Shown in pieces: positions 49,601-60,829 of a stretch of 64,000 bases of DNA (its first letter is position 1; the number at the start of each line of letters is the position of its first letter). The translations under genes and the position numbers were made by a program. The stretch covers positions 3,985,001 through 4,049,000 of the forward strand of contig NC_091879.1 of the NCBI RefSeq assembly GCF_019399895.1, given 5' to 3'. Origin of the DNA: Cardiocondyla obscurior. Lineage: Eukaryota; Arthropoda; Insecta; Hymenoptera; Formicidae. Under the pieces are notes generated by a model, which was not told the DNA's origin, ran no database searches, and saw nothing but the letters and a program-made list of their open reading frames with translations.

Positions 49601-51723
49601 ACCGCGGGAGAGAAAGAGATCGGTCGAGCCGGCTTCTCGAAAGCAGAGCTCGCAGTGAAATATGAGCGGCCGGTTTCGGTAGTTTTCTTCTTTTTGCATT
49701 ATCGGCTGACGCGAGGCGAGGTGAGGGATCCCGCCGTAAAACGTATCCTCGCGTTGCGTTGCGTGTGTAAGGCCGGTATACCCGAAATCCCTTCGCCGCG
49801 AACATTTGCCGATCGCTTCTTCGCAGGGACCCCCGGATGAAAAATCGATTCGAGTTTGTTTCCAACGCCGGTGCCGTTGACGAGCAAAAATTCCAAGACG
49901 TCAAAGGCAATCGAATAGTTCGCATTTCCCCGGGACCATGGCGAATTTATTAATTATGTTGAGTTGCGAAGACTTTAATGCATGGATATTTCTAATTTCT
50001 TACGCGCGAGTAATAAAAAAAAAGAAAGAAAGAAAGGGGGAAAAAAAAAAAAGAAAATCGGCGATACTCTTATCATAAATACCGGTCGGATGTACTTTTC
50101 CCACCGGTCTCTTTAATTATTTCATTCCGTCGTATTATAACAAACGCTCGCGTTAACAAAAAGACGAATCGGCGAGTCTTTACGAGCGACTTATCGAAAT
50201 TGTTAAAAATAACAACTTCTTTCTCACTTCATACGTGCGCGCACGAAAACCGTACAGCCTTCACTTATCGCCGCGTTTCGTAATGCCCCATCGTGAGAAA
50301 TGCACTTCCATGGGATTACGGGTAACGTATCTATGAAAGACGAGTGTGTGGAATGCCTCGGCGTGTGTGAAGATAAGACAAGAAGCGACAGCTTGGCGAC
50401 GGGGTTGGTGGTTGGTTCGTCGCTACTCCTAGCTACCACTAGCGTATTTATTGACCCGCGCGTGTTGACTCGGGCGGCTAAAACGCCTCTCAACCCAGAA
50501 AATCATTCCCGCCAGCTCGTTTCCTAATGTACAATTTATGCCGGGCACCGAGAAAACCGCAGCCTATCTCGTATTCGCGTTCATTCAAATCTGCAGTTCC
50601 ACCGCGAAGCTGCAGCGGTTGCAGTTATCCCGTATCTTCTAAGAAATATGAGGATTCTCCCACGATAAGACGTCACTTGCACATTTATAGATAACCTGCG
50701 TTATTCGTATGAACTTTACGGAGAGGTCGGTGAATAATCGCGAGGCTGTATTCGCGAGCGAAATATTCGCGTCGTCTAAATTGAACAAAAAGAAAGAAAG
50801 AAAAGTTTTAACAGACAATTTTGAATTTACCCAAACGTGATGTGACAACACATTGTGTAACCAATTAATGGCACACGGTGTTTTACATTCCCACGTGGCC
50901 GTTCATTTATTCGATACGGACGTACGCACGCCGATGCTCGACTTTGCAAACAAGCGAGCGGCAAATGTGGCTTTAATTATGTTGCAATTGAGATGACGCG
51001 CGATGTTCACGCTATGCCGCTGACATTACGCATTGCGTGATGCGTAAACAATTGTGACACGTGTTACTTTACCCGCGCGGCTCGCGCGATCTAGAATTTC
51101 GACGGCGTTACGTCGTCGTAAAATGAGCGAAGTAAAATGTTACCTATTTCTTTTAAGTCATTTTTTTATTTTAATTTTTTTTTCTTTTTTTTTCTTTTTT
51201 TTTCTTTTTTTTTTTTTAGATGGAAACTTTGCTAAGTGTGTGTTCGTCGTGCGTACTTTTCCGAGTAGTACGATAAGAAGATTGAGTAATCCGACATTCC
51301 AACGTTCGAAAGTTCTTACGTTATCTAATTTGTCAGCAAAAGTCATGTTTTTTTTTTCTTTTTTTTCTAATATAAGCATTACGCGACTTTTACATTTGGA
51401 TACTGAGCGAGCAACTCGGCGTATATAATAAATATAATAAATATGAATGAACGGTAGTCGCAGAAATGAATGAGCGTACGCACTCGCGTCTTTTTGATAT
51501 GTGCTTTTAAAAAAGGTATTGCTAAACTATGCTTCGTTGCCTTCATTATTTCTTTCTTCGTGGTGTTGAACGAAACCGTGGAAACATCTGCCTCTTCCAG
51601 GAAGATGGTTTGGAGAAAATGTGCTCTGTACATACCACCAAGTCGCTGGTTGTTTCCAGAACGAAGCCTTTTTTCTCCAGTTCCATAAGTCGCTTTAATA
51701 TTTCTGTTCTTTTTTTTTTTCTT

Positions 51724-51766
51724 TTTTTATTTTATTTTATTTTATTTTATTTTATTTTATTTTTTT
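51724..51766. repeat. TTTTA pentanucleotide repeat
   Basis: About seven consecutive TTTTA units. Confidence 0.9.
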
Positions 51767-52687
51767 AATTATTTATTTTTACTTCACAGTAGATCTCACC
51801 GTCCAAAATTTATTCACAGTAGTTCCATGAAACTTGAAACACATCGACGGTCACTAATTTTTTTTATTTCTTTATCTAGTTCGATATCAGACTCGTACTT
51901 ATATTTATATATATTGCAAAAAAAAATTCTCGCAATATAAACGTTAGCTTCTTTTCTTCATTCAATCGTTTAAATTTTTTTTTCTCCTTCCGCTCGGCTT
52001 TGGAACTTCTTATCGCGAGAGGAAGTTGATAGAAGAATTTAATCAAAGCCACGAGAATACGTCCGTCTGCGTAACGTTCTTCCCTAAAACTACCAATATT
52101 ATGTTATTCAACGTTAGGTCGTTAACGTAACAGAGGAAGAATATTTTATTACGCAATTATTTTTCGATTAAACGAAAAATATTTTAGATTTTTCTCACGT
52201 GAAAGAATCTTATAAAAAAAAATATTTTACGATATTAAGACCAATTTTTCATACAGCCAGCTTACAGTTAACAAATTTAATAAAACCATATAAATTATAC
52301 CATAGGAAATCTCTTCTATCGTAACTTTCTGTCTCTTCGCGAGGGTCCGATGTCTCCAATTTTTACTATTCGACTTGTTTCGTATTGAATTTGAGGGAAG
52401 GAAGCAAAAGGGCAAGGACCCCTTGCGTTCACAAGATGTTCTGGACAGCCGACGACGAGGCCGGCATACTGCATAGTGGTCTATTAAATGAGCGCAGGTG
52501 TTGATGCAGATGTCGCGTAGCAGACGGCCCGGCACGTCCCGCTTGCGCGTTTTGAAATTTTAATAAAACGTGAACGAGGAAAAGACACTGATCCGGGGGC
52601 TTTGTCTATTTTACGTCTTACGTACGTATAGTATGACATAATAATAATAGTAATATATTGGTTTCAGATAAAAGTCGAAATGTTGTG

Positions 52688-54596
52688 ATGGCTGGTAGAT
52701 CACGACGTTCGAGCACAGAGCTCGAACCAGATTTATCGACGCCAACTGCCCCCAAAAAGCCTAAGCAGTCCGAAACTTCATCCGAGTCATCCGAAGAGGG
52801 GCATGTAGAAGTGAAAAACACCGAGACGCTGAGCACGAGTGAAATATCTTTGCAGGCGGAAGTCGTGCTCGTTCAGGAAGGTGACAAACAGCTCTCAGAT
52901 GTTGCAGCGCAGATAGAAACGACGGAACGGTCGATTTTAATCAGCGAAGCGTCCCGGAAATCGACTGAAACGGATCTTCCCGAACAAGAAAGCGACCCTG
53001 CGGCGATCTTAACTGAGGCAGTCCCGAGTACCTCGAAGGAAGAACAGCTTGGTACTCTAAAGTCGATTGTGATGAAGTACAGCGATCAGAGCGAGCTTTC
53101 TGGTCCTTCCGGAAGAAGATCGGAGGAGACGACAGTACAAAGTTTCTTATTGCGCGAACACGCGTCGTATGAGGATCTGTCTCTTATTGGGAACGGCGCT
53201 TACGGAACGGTGTACAGAGCTAAAGATGGGACTAACGGTCAAATTGTGGCACTTAAAAAAGTCAGGATACCTTTAACGGAGGATGGTTTGCCTATGTCCA
53301 CACTAAGAGAGATTGCCGCTCTAAAATCACTTGAACGATACGAGCATCCACATATTGTAAGTATCTTTTAATACACACTTTTTTTTGTGAGCTTGTTTTA
53401 TTATTGATTGTATGTCAATTAAATAGCTATCGTTATTTAATATATATGTGCGACGTGACATATTCAATACTCTGCACTTTTAAACGAAGGCAGATATTTT
53501 TATTTATTAATTATATTATTAATGTATCGTAGATGTAAATGCTAGATATTGATAGATATTTGTTCTTCTTTATTCAGGTCAGATTATTGGATGTCTGCCA
53601 AGGAGATTACCTCGACTTACCGTCGGGTGACGGTGCACATTCTGAAAGAGTAGACCGCGGCCTCACCCTCTGGTTGGTGTTCGAACATGTGGAAAGAGAT
53701 CTAGCTTCGTACATAGATCGTTATCGGAATAGCTCGCCGCGGTCGAACATTCCGCCATATCTCGTAAGACAAATGTCGAAAGAGATACTTTGCGGAGTAG
53801 AGTTTTTGCATAGCCATAGAATAATTCACAGGGATTTAAAACCGCAAAACCTGTTGGTAACGCGGGAAGGGAGAATTAAGATCGCGGATTTCGGCTTAGC
53901 CAAAACCTACGACTTTGAAATGAGATTAACATCCGTGGTATGTAACAGATGTTATATTCAATATGTTACACTCCCCAAACACTTCAATAAACTCGAAATT
54001 TAATTTATTACACGATAAATTACACGAAAAAAAAAAAAGAAAATATTTAACATTATTATAAAACTTGGTGATACTTTGTACAATTAGGTTGTAACCCAAT
54101 GGTATCGAGCACCTGAAGTACTTTTAGGATGTTCCTATGCTACGCCTGTAGATGTTTGGTCTGTCGGATGTATATTAGCAGAACTTTGCAAATTGGAACC
54201 AATGTTCCCAGGTACCAGTGAAGGTGATCAACTCGATAGGATTTTTCAGTAAGTTACTTTGTTCTGTTTATTTTGCAAAATAAAATTTACGTCTGATATC
54301 CTGTCGCGTTATACATATACATATATATATAATATATGTATATATATATATATGTTTCTTTATTTTATTTTAGAGTTTTGGGTACTCCGTCGCAACAAGC
54401 GTGGCCGGAGAATGTATCGCTCAGTTGGACAGCTTTTCCACATAGACCACCCAAACCTCTCGGTGCAATAATACCAGATCTCAATGAACATGGATTAGAC
54501 TTAATAAGGAATATGCTCATGTTTGATCCTCATAGTCGTATAACTGCAGCTCAAGCCGTAAGACACCGATATTTTTCCGAAGAGAGCGTACAATGA
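52688..54596 (+). CDS. Cdk4: Cyclin-dependent kinase 4/6
   Basis: Four exons, 52688-53356, 53578-53937, 54088-54248 and 54374-54596, join in frame to 470 residues. The kinase domain starts near 161: P-loop GNGAYGTV (168-175), VALKK with catalytic Lys190, PSTAIRE-type helix PMSTLRE (202-208), HRDLKPQN with catalytic Asp309, DFG at 327-329, T-loop Thr341 in LTSVVVTQWYRAPE, and the C-lobe DVWSVGC. The PSTAIRE-type motif and TSVVVTxWYRAPEVLL place it in the CDK4/6 group: the cyclin D partner that phosphorylates Rb-type proteins in G1. The 160-residue N-terminus is Ser/Glu-rich with a basic APKKPKQ stretch and is absent from typical CDK4/6 proteins of 300-330 residues. The exon begins after a TTGGTTTCAG acceptor at 52668, so a leader exon lies upstream. 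The start is the first ATG after that acceptor; a longer N-terminus from an upstream exon cannot be excluded. Confidence 0.95.
54310..54352. repeat. AT/GTAT microsatellite in Cdk4 intron 3
   Basis: Alternating AT with occasional G/C inside the 125-base intron, close upstream of the acceptor tract. Confidence 0.85.
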
Positions 54597-55874
54597 CTGT
54601 TCCATTAGCTAGACTTATTACTAGATTTAGACAAACTCAGACTGACGTAATTATATGCAGGAAAAAAAAGTATATGTATCATTTAAGTTTACTAGAACAG
54701 TATAAATATTAGTATATGTGTAGGATTACCAGTAACATGTTGATTATTAAATTTAATTTGAGTATTAACAGTTACTCGTGCATACAAATCCTACGATATT
54801 ATAAATTCGATTTGCATTTAAATTTGTTACATTGTATTAAGTAGTAGTCATTATACATATCCCTTACTTTTATATAACTGGCTTTGCATAATTAAGTTAT
54901 TAATAACAAATATAACAACCTAATAGGTTTATTAAATAAGCTTATATTTAAATTAATTTATCTTAGACGTACCTTTATGTACAATGTAAAGATAAGACAA
55001 TTATTATTATTTTTGATACGTTATTTATTTAAATATTAATGTTCTTAATGTTTTCAGTCAGTCGTCTTTTTATAACAACGTTATAAATTATAATTCAGTA
55101 ACTTCTTTTTATTTTACAACAGTTATTACTTGGCAATTAATAGTTTAATAATTGTATGCACGACATTTAATATTAGTTGTGTAAGATACGCGTAATTACG
55201 GCAAATCCTGTTAGAGATACAAGAAACGATTGTATTGATGTGTGATGCACATACTTAGTTTTCGTTTAACGCGAAATTAGCTATAAATATTTCGTATAAG
55301 TAGAATTACTTTTGTAAGACTGGGGCCTTTGCGACCCATTAGAAACGCAGGAATGATTCAAGGATCTTCCAGAGAAAACCAGAAAGCGCACTGCCATTAT
55401 ATTTTGTACGTACCATGAGCCATTGCAATCATTAATAGCATATTTTTATTAATGTACAATAGCGACACGTGTATAAAGCAATAAGTGACAATATTTATAT
55501 GCATTTAGAGTGCATTATTGTGTTAAGAATGCCGAAAAATTAATACGTTGTTAAGAGAAGACTGTCCTACGAAATAAAAGTTTTATAGTTTTACCTGCAG
55601 GAAATTCGAATCTATAGGCAATTTCCAATCGGCCCGTATCTATTCGTAATATTTAATCGTAATAACATGGAAAACGAATAACTTGTAGTGCGCGCTTCGA
55701 GACCTCGTTCGTCGCCTGTTCGCTTTTGCTGCACTTTCGAGTGAGTGCAATAATATAACGCTGCGGCCAGTTCAGAAAAAAAAATTGTATCAAAACATAT
55801 ACTTACGTGACGAGGCAGCTAACGAGCTGTAGTAACTGGTCGTGACACTCGTGACGCCGTCAACGATTTTCGAC
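54597..55874 (+). other. Cdk4 3' UTR and HINT1 upstream region
   Basis: AT-rich sequence follows the Cdk4 stop. The best poly(A) signal is AATAAA at 55573-55578, implying a 3' UTR of nearly 1 kb. The roughly 300 bases before the HINT1 ATG must hold its promoter. Confidence 0.5.
55573..55578 (+). terminator. Cdk4 poly(A) signal
   Basis: AATAAA in GAAATAAAAG, followed by T-rich sequence. It is a clear canonical hexamer downstream of the Cdk4 stop. Confidence 0.5.
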
Positions 55875-56828
55875 ATGAGGTTACTATCAAATTTCACAGC
55901 GCACGTATGCAAACATCTGACAGTTAGAGGCAGCTTACCGGTTTACTCCGGCAGTCGTAGGAAAATGGCGTCCGAAGTAGAAAAGGCACAGACCGCTGCG
56001 GAGGAAAGTGACACGATATTTGGAAAGATATTACGGAAAGAGATTCCATGCAACTTCATTTATGAGGACAATCAAGTGAGCTGACATGAAATATAAAAGC
56101 CACGTTTATTTATCGAATTACATAACCAATTCTACTTGTCATCATTCAGGGATCAAATTTATAATTCTTTGCCGAAAATATTAAGTGTTATTTTGCTTGA
56201 AATATTGCTCGATTTAATTCAGAAGTGACAAAAATGAGCAATACAAATACATTTCAAGCAATTATATTGATTTACACATATATTAATTATTTGAAGTATC
56301 ACACTTAACTATTTTAAATATGTGCAGCAAAAAAAAAAAAAAGTTGTCTAATTATCTAACATGATTGTTGTTTACTACCTCACTCCATTACTCTCTGTAA
56401 CTGTTATATAACTACACTTCCTCTAGTCTATCAAGTTTTATATCGAATAAAAAATTGTAGTTCAGGCATTTTTATTAAAAAAAAAAAAAAAAATTATATT
56501 CTCACTCGGTGGAACATTAATATAAATATTAATTTATTAAATATTTTATGATTTACAGTGCGTTGCATTTGATGATATAAATCCTCAAGCACCTGTACAC
56601 TTTTTGGTGATACCACGGAAGGCAATTTCGCAACTTTCAAAGGCTCAAGATGATGATGAACCTTTGCTTGGTCATTTGGTGAATGTAGCACACAAAGTTG
56701 CAAAGCAAAAAGGCTTGACAGATGGATTTCGCTTAGTCGTTAATGATGGAAAACATGGTGCGCAATCTGTATATCATTTGCATATACATATTCTTGGTGG
56801 GCGGCAACTGCAGTGGCCACCTGGCTAA
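55875..56828 (+). CDS. HINT1: Histidine triad nucleotide-binding protein (HINT1/HINT2-like)
   Basis: Two exons, 55875-56075 and 56559-56828, join in phase 0 (EDNQ|CVAFDDINPQAP) to give 156 residues. HINT proteins are homodimeric purine-nucleoside phosphoramidases. The core DTIFGKILRKEIP, the CVAF strand, the VHFLVIPRK segment, and the catalytic histidine triad HLHIHIL near the C-terminus, ending in WPPG, are all present. The first ATG adds a basic, hydroxylated leader with no acidic residue (MRLLSNFTAHVCKHL, GSLPVYSGSRRK), a likely mitochondrial presequence. Met31 (55965) starts a protein of 126 residues, the usual cytosolic HINT1 length. One gene may thus supply two compartments by leaky scanning. 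The 3' end meets DHFR tail-to-tail. Confidence 0.95.
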
Positions 56829-56885
56829 TGCTATTATGCATTTATGTATGTAAGCATTCACCATCGAAAGTCTTTATCTTCTACT

Positions 56886-56938
56886 AATAAAACATTTGTA
56901 AAGATGAAAATACCGATTGGAGAATGCTTCCTAATAAA
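56886..56938 (+). terminator. HINT1 poly(A) signals (two)
   Basis: AATAAA at 56886-56891 and again at 56933-56938, 58 and 105 bases after the stop codon. Confidence 0.65.
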
Positions 56939-56947
56939 ACAAATTCA

Positions 56948-56953
56948 TTTATT
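56948..56953 (-). terminator. DHFR poly(A) signal
   Basis: AATAAA on the minus strand, 39 bases after the DHFR stop. A second match at 56984-56989 is almost next to the stop. The DHFR and HINT1 transcripts must end within a few dozen bases of each other or overlap. Confidence 0.55.
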
Positions 56954-56991
56954 TACAATTTAAACGATCGTAAGACGTATAACTTTATTAC

Positions 56992-57872
56992 TTATCTTTT
57001 CTCATATACTTCATACACAAATTCAATTCCATTTTCTTTCTGCACACCTTGAGGTACTGCTGCATCCCTGAAATTATTACATTAAATATTAGAAAGCTGT
57101 AATGTGAATGCAGAATAATTAATTTAGCGCAGAAAAATATTTTAATACTTACTCGATTAATACAAAATTGTTTGGAATGGTAGGAAAAAACGTATCGCAT
57201 TCGAACTTTTTCTTTATACGCGTCAGATACAATCGTCCGAAATTCGGAGATTCCATAGCACTCTAACATAAAAATACATACATGAATGTTATAAATTCAT
57301 ATTTATACTAATCATTCGAATTAATTGCAGGATTAATTATGTATCTTTGTCTTGCATATTACCTTGTATACTCTACTGCCACCTATTACCCATATCCTTT
57401 CTACTTGATTTTGCATTTGTAAAATCGTATCGAGAGCGTGTGGTATATCTTTACACGCAATTGCTTCGTGTCCAAGATCCCTAAAAATTAATATATAATC
57501 TATTTTAATTATCTGAAAAAAAAAAAAAAAAAAATTAACTTTCTAACATCTTATTTCATCGGTAATTACGTTATTTGTGATGTCAAAACCATATTTATGC
57601 GATTCTGTAAAGGTTTATACTTTTTGGGGATGCACTCCCATGTGCGTCTTCCCATAAGTACAACATTTTTTTTATTTTTATCGTTTGTACTTGTCGTCAT
57701 ACGTGTGAAAAAGGCCATTTCCGTCCTGCAAACAACTTTGTTTAAACATTACGTTCGATTTTAATCACGTAACGCAATAATATATTTACTTTAAACGCCA
57801 AGGTAAATTGCCATTTATCCCAATGCCCATATTGTCACATGCTGCAGCAATTAATTCCAATTTAAGTGGCAT
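56992..57872 (-). CDS. Dhfr: Dihydrofolate reductase
   Basis: Five exons, 57872-57790, 57725-57570, 57480-57363, 57262-57153 and 57067-56992, join without frame conflict to 180 residues, close to the 182-190 of animal DHFRs. The enzyme reduces dihydrofolate to tetrahydrofolate with NADPH for thymidylate and purine synthesis. Visible hallmarks: LIAACDNMGIGINGNLPW-type N-terminus (substrate loop), catalytic Glu30 in KTEMAFFTRMTT, VVLMGRRTWECIP (NADPH-binding helix), the second NADPH motif WVIGGSRVYK, and FECDTFFP near the C-terminus. Introns are 62-91 bases. The ATG is preceded by TCTCAAT. It is head-to-head with TMA7 (790 bases between starts), so part of the promoter may be shared. A near-perfect palindrome lies 47-71 bases upstream of the ATG. 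Confidence 0.96.
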
Positions 57873-57918
57873 ATTGAGATAAATCCTTTGCCTTTTCGTC
57901 GTAAACCTATGCTATAGA

Positions 57919-57943
57919 TATATAGGTATAGTATACCTATATG
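57919..57943. promoter_or_regulatory. Palindrome upstream of DHFR
   Basis: ATATAGGTATA-G-TATACCTATAT type symmetry, in the 5' leader or promoter of DHFR. It could be a dimeric transcription-factor site or an RNA hairpin. No factor is assigned. Confidence 0.4.
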
Positions 57944-58470
57944 ATAACTAACTGCCGTTTACCAATCTTGCTTGATCGTTTACAAAGGTGCTCTCGTTTC
58001 GCCGCATGCGGCCATGTCTGAAAGAACAAACGTCTAGTTGGTTATCGTGGATATATAGATTTCCGCCGCGCGGCGAACGTTACCGCGGTAACCCAAGTGT
58101 CTAAACAGATTTAAAGTCACCGAACTTCAGAGTTCATAATTCACGGCGGCATAACCTTGTGGATTTGTACGAGTATCTCGAGGAACAGTTTTATCCTGCC
58201 GAATAAACGTTCGTTGATCTGTATCTAAATTTTTTTAATTTGATATATATCGCCTCGTGAATCAGTTTGGCAATTAAGTAAAACTACAAGTAGGTTAAGC
58301 ATTTGATTACTCATTAAATTTCATAGTCATAAGAATTATCATTCGTCTGGTATACGTGTTATTTTCGTGAATGTCGTATTTACTATTATTTTAAATGTTT
58401 CCTGCAAATATCACTTATGAATTTAATTTAGTGCTATTCTTATAATTATTATTAACATTAAAAAAAATAG

Positions 58471-58499
58471 CTGTATATAATATAAAATATTATATACAG
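58471..58499. repeat. Perfect 12-bp AT-rich hairpin upstream of TMA7
   Basis: CTGTATATAATA, loop TAAAA, TATTATATACAG. It sits in the probable leader intron of TMA7. Confidence 0.8.
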
Positions 58500-58662
58500 T
58501 AAATAATAAAAAAAAAAAAAGAATTGTAATTTATTTCTTATTTCGCCAGAGGTTATATTTGTTGTAATGATTACGCTATAAAAAATTGTTGGAGCTGTTT
58601 TTTCTTTTTCTTTTTTTTTTTTTTCTAACGATAATCGGACTAATTCATTTTTATGTTTTAGA

Positions 58663-58857
58663 ATGTCTGGCCGAGAAGGAGGTAAAAAAAAACCTTTAAA
58701 AGCGCCGAAGAAGGAAGGCAAAGTTTTGGATGACGAGGACATGGCATTTAAGCAAAAGCTAAAGGAAGAACAGAAAGCATTGGCGGAAGCAGCAAAAAAA
58801 GCCAGTCAGAAAGGCCCTTTGGTCACCGGTGGCATAAAAAAGTCTGGGAAAAAATAA
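58663..58857 (+). CDS. TMA7: Translation machinery-associated protein 7
   Basis: A 64-residue protein in one coding exon, MSGREGGKKKPLKAPKK at the start and VTGGIKKSGKK at the end, matching TMA7 (CCDC72) over its whole usual length of 64. TMA7 is a small, highly charged protein associated with ribosomes; its exact role is poorly defined. The middle is an acidic/basic helical stretch (DEDMAFKQKLKEEQK). The exon starts one base before the ATG, after a TTATGTTTTAG acceptor at 58661, so the leader is in a separate upstream exon that I could not place. Confidence 0.94.
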   Translation: MSGREGGKKKPLKAPKKEGKVLDDEDMAFKQKLKEEQKALAEAAKKASQKGPLVTGGIKKSGKK

Positions 58858-58995
58858 TTTTACCGAGACATAAAATACATATTCTGTATCTATAAATACT
58901 TTAATTGTAACTATGATTTTAAACTTGATCTACTGTTAAGCCAGACTGTCTTTTTTTTTTTTTTTACAATCCTTTGAAAGATACTTAATCTTGTA

Positions 58996-59001
58996 AATAA
59001 A
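58996..59001 (+). terminator. TMA7 poly(A) signal
   Basis: AATAAA 138 bases after the TMA7 stop, in AT-rich sequence. Confidence 0.6.
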
Positions 59002-59124
59002 ATATATGTATATGTTTTCCATTAAATTTTTATAGAATTATCGTGGGTCTTCTGTAATAGCTAGCTTTTACCACTTGTAATATAAAATATTGGGTATTTC
59101 ATACTCTTAAAATAATTTTAACTT

Positions 59125-59130
59125 TTTATT
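59125..59130 (-). terminator. Poly(A) signal of the 229-residue gene
   Basis: AATAAA on the minus strand, 167 bases after the stop at 59298-59300. It lies 123 bases from the TMA7 signal on the opposite strand. Confidence 0.5.
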
Positions 59131-59297
59131 TACTCATTTTAAGTAACTTAATGAGTGTTCAATTACTACAATATTCTAATGGTATTTGATAATATAAAAA
59201 TACATATGAACAAGCAACAAATAAATTACTATAATCTTAGTATAATTAGAATAATCCTTAAACATTTACTTTTAGCAATTCTCACTTCTTATAATTA

Positions 59298-60540
59298 TTA
59301 TGACAGGTATTCATCATCAGATATGTCAGAGATATTTGGTATATCAGGACATAAATCTTCATCACAGGTATCATCAAATTTAATTTTTGGAATATCCAGT
59401 AAGTTTTCTGATTCTAAAAAAAAGTTGTTAAATAAATATGTAATATTATAAACATAAAATTTTCAGTTTTATACCTGATGCAAGCAAATTATTCTGATGA
59501 GACTTTTGATTTTTTTCTTCTTTGAAAGACAGATCTTTATATTCTTTTTCTATAGTTTTAATATATCCATAATCTATAAAAAAAAAAAATTAATTAGTTT
59601 TAAATTTTAATAATACAATTAAAATAAATTATTTTTCTATAAAATTAAAGTAATGATTTATGTACCAAAGTTATGTTGATCATCAGACCAGTATGCTAAC
59701 TTTTCTGGCTTGGGAAATGTTTTAATATTTTTTTTAGGAACTAATGGCTTCTTAAAAACATCATGACTTAATTGATTTTTTGTGCACTTATTAGTTGTAC
59801 TATCTCTGAAAGCAGTCTCTTTAAGCTTTGATGATTGTGTAATTAACTTCTATAAAAAGAAAAGAAAAACTTAACAATTAGCAATAAGGTAAGAAGTAAA
59901 GATTTGTTAAGCCTTACAAAAATTCTATCATGATTACATATAAGTGTTTTTGATATATACTGTAACTACAATTATACAACAAGAGTAAACAGTATTACCT
60001 TTGATGAATTTAGTTTTTTAGGAGATAATGGAGATCCAACATTATCCAATTGTGTTACTTTTAACTTTGAACCATTCTGTTCATTCTCTTGTTTATTTTT
60101 CTTAATAGAATTTATGGCTGATATATTCATCTCAGAGTTAGATCTTATTGACAGTCCTTTTGGCTTTGCACCTCCATTCTTGAGAGAATTCAATCTAATC
60201 TCATGAGATGTTAGAGATCTTTCCATGGGCTTTATTTGACCTATAAACAAGTTTCTATCTTATATACATTTTTCAACGTTTATTTTAACTTATTTAGGTT
60301 TTCCACTCAATAGAAAATTTCTTTGTCAAATATCTGTACAATTATTCACAATTCTCTTCGTGAATAAAGCATCTTGCCCGTAATACTTACAACGTATTAA
60401 AAATTTATGTATTTAAAATGTATTAAGATGTCAAAAAGTATGAATATTTTTTAGTAGAAATTTATAACCATGTCAAAATTATTACGCTTACCTTCGTTAG
60501 GTTCAGCAAGCCCGCTCAACAAATTGAATATGTTAGACAT
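59298..60540 (-). CDS. Unrecognised 229-residue basic/acidic, probably nuclear protein
   Basis: Five exons, 60540-60492, 60240-59999, 59849-59666, 59573-59475 and 59413-59298, all with in-frame GT-AG junctions. The start MSNIFNLLSGLAEPNEG is followed by a Ser/Lys/Asn-rich basic region (GAKPKGLSIRS, GSPLSPKKLNSSKK) containing a minimal CDK/MAPK-type SP site. A more ordered-looking block follows (KTFPKPEKLAYWSDD, then FGDYGYIKTIEKEYKDL), and the C-terminus is strongly acidic (DDTCDEDLCPDIPNISD, ending DDEYLS). I do not recognise the family. A small disordered protein with a basic front, a conserved-looking aromatic block and an acidic end is the plan of separase inhibitors (securins) and of some chromatin regulators. 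That resemblance is only architectural: I see no clear KEN or D-box. Confidence 0.85.
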
Positions 60541-60829
60541 TTTACGATTACTGATAATCACAATTTTAATGTTACTTCTGTGCAACTTTTCTTTTGAATT
60601 CTAATTAACGTAGATGCAGAGTAATCAAGCCGATCAGCCGATAATTCGACACTTCGACACTAAGCACGACGTTTGAAACAAAAACCACCGTTTCTCTCTG
60701 CATGCGCAATAGCGTCCATTTGTTCATGCTGTGTTCACAGAAAGAATAGATTGACTATGAAAATATAAAAAGACCATCTGTCTATCGAAGGATGAACTAC
60801 AAATCGCGGTCGAGTTCGAAACGAAAATG
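60541..60829. promoter_or_regulatory. Divergent promoter region
   Basis: This sequence separates the ATG of the minus-strand 229-residue gene from the first exon of the plus-strand spliced transcript. Two head-to-head transcription units imply a promoter here, but no TATA box or other element stands out. Confidence 0.35.

Larger units (their letters stand above)
49462..52667. other. Probable Cdk4 leader intron or spacer
   Basis: Contains a G-rich tract at 49574-49600, T-rich runs at 51170-51220, a TTTTA repeat at 51724-51766 and A/T-rich sequence. No supported coding sequence. Confidence 0.4.

Noticed and set aside
49490..49925. 116- and 130-codon frames on opposite strands
   Set aside because: GC-rich island with purine runs; mirror-image open frames without domain features.
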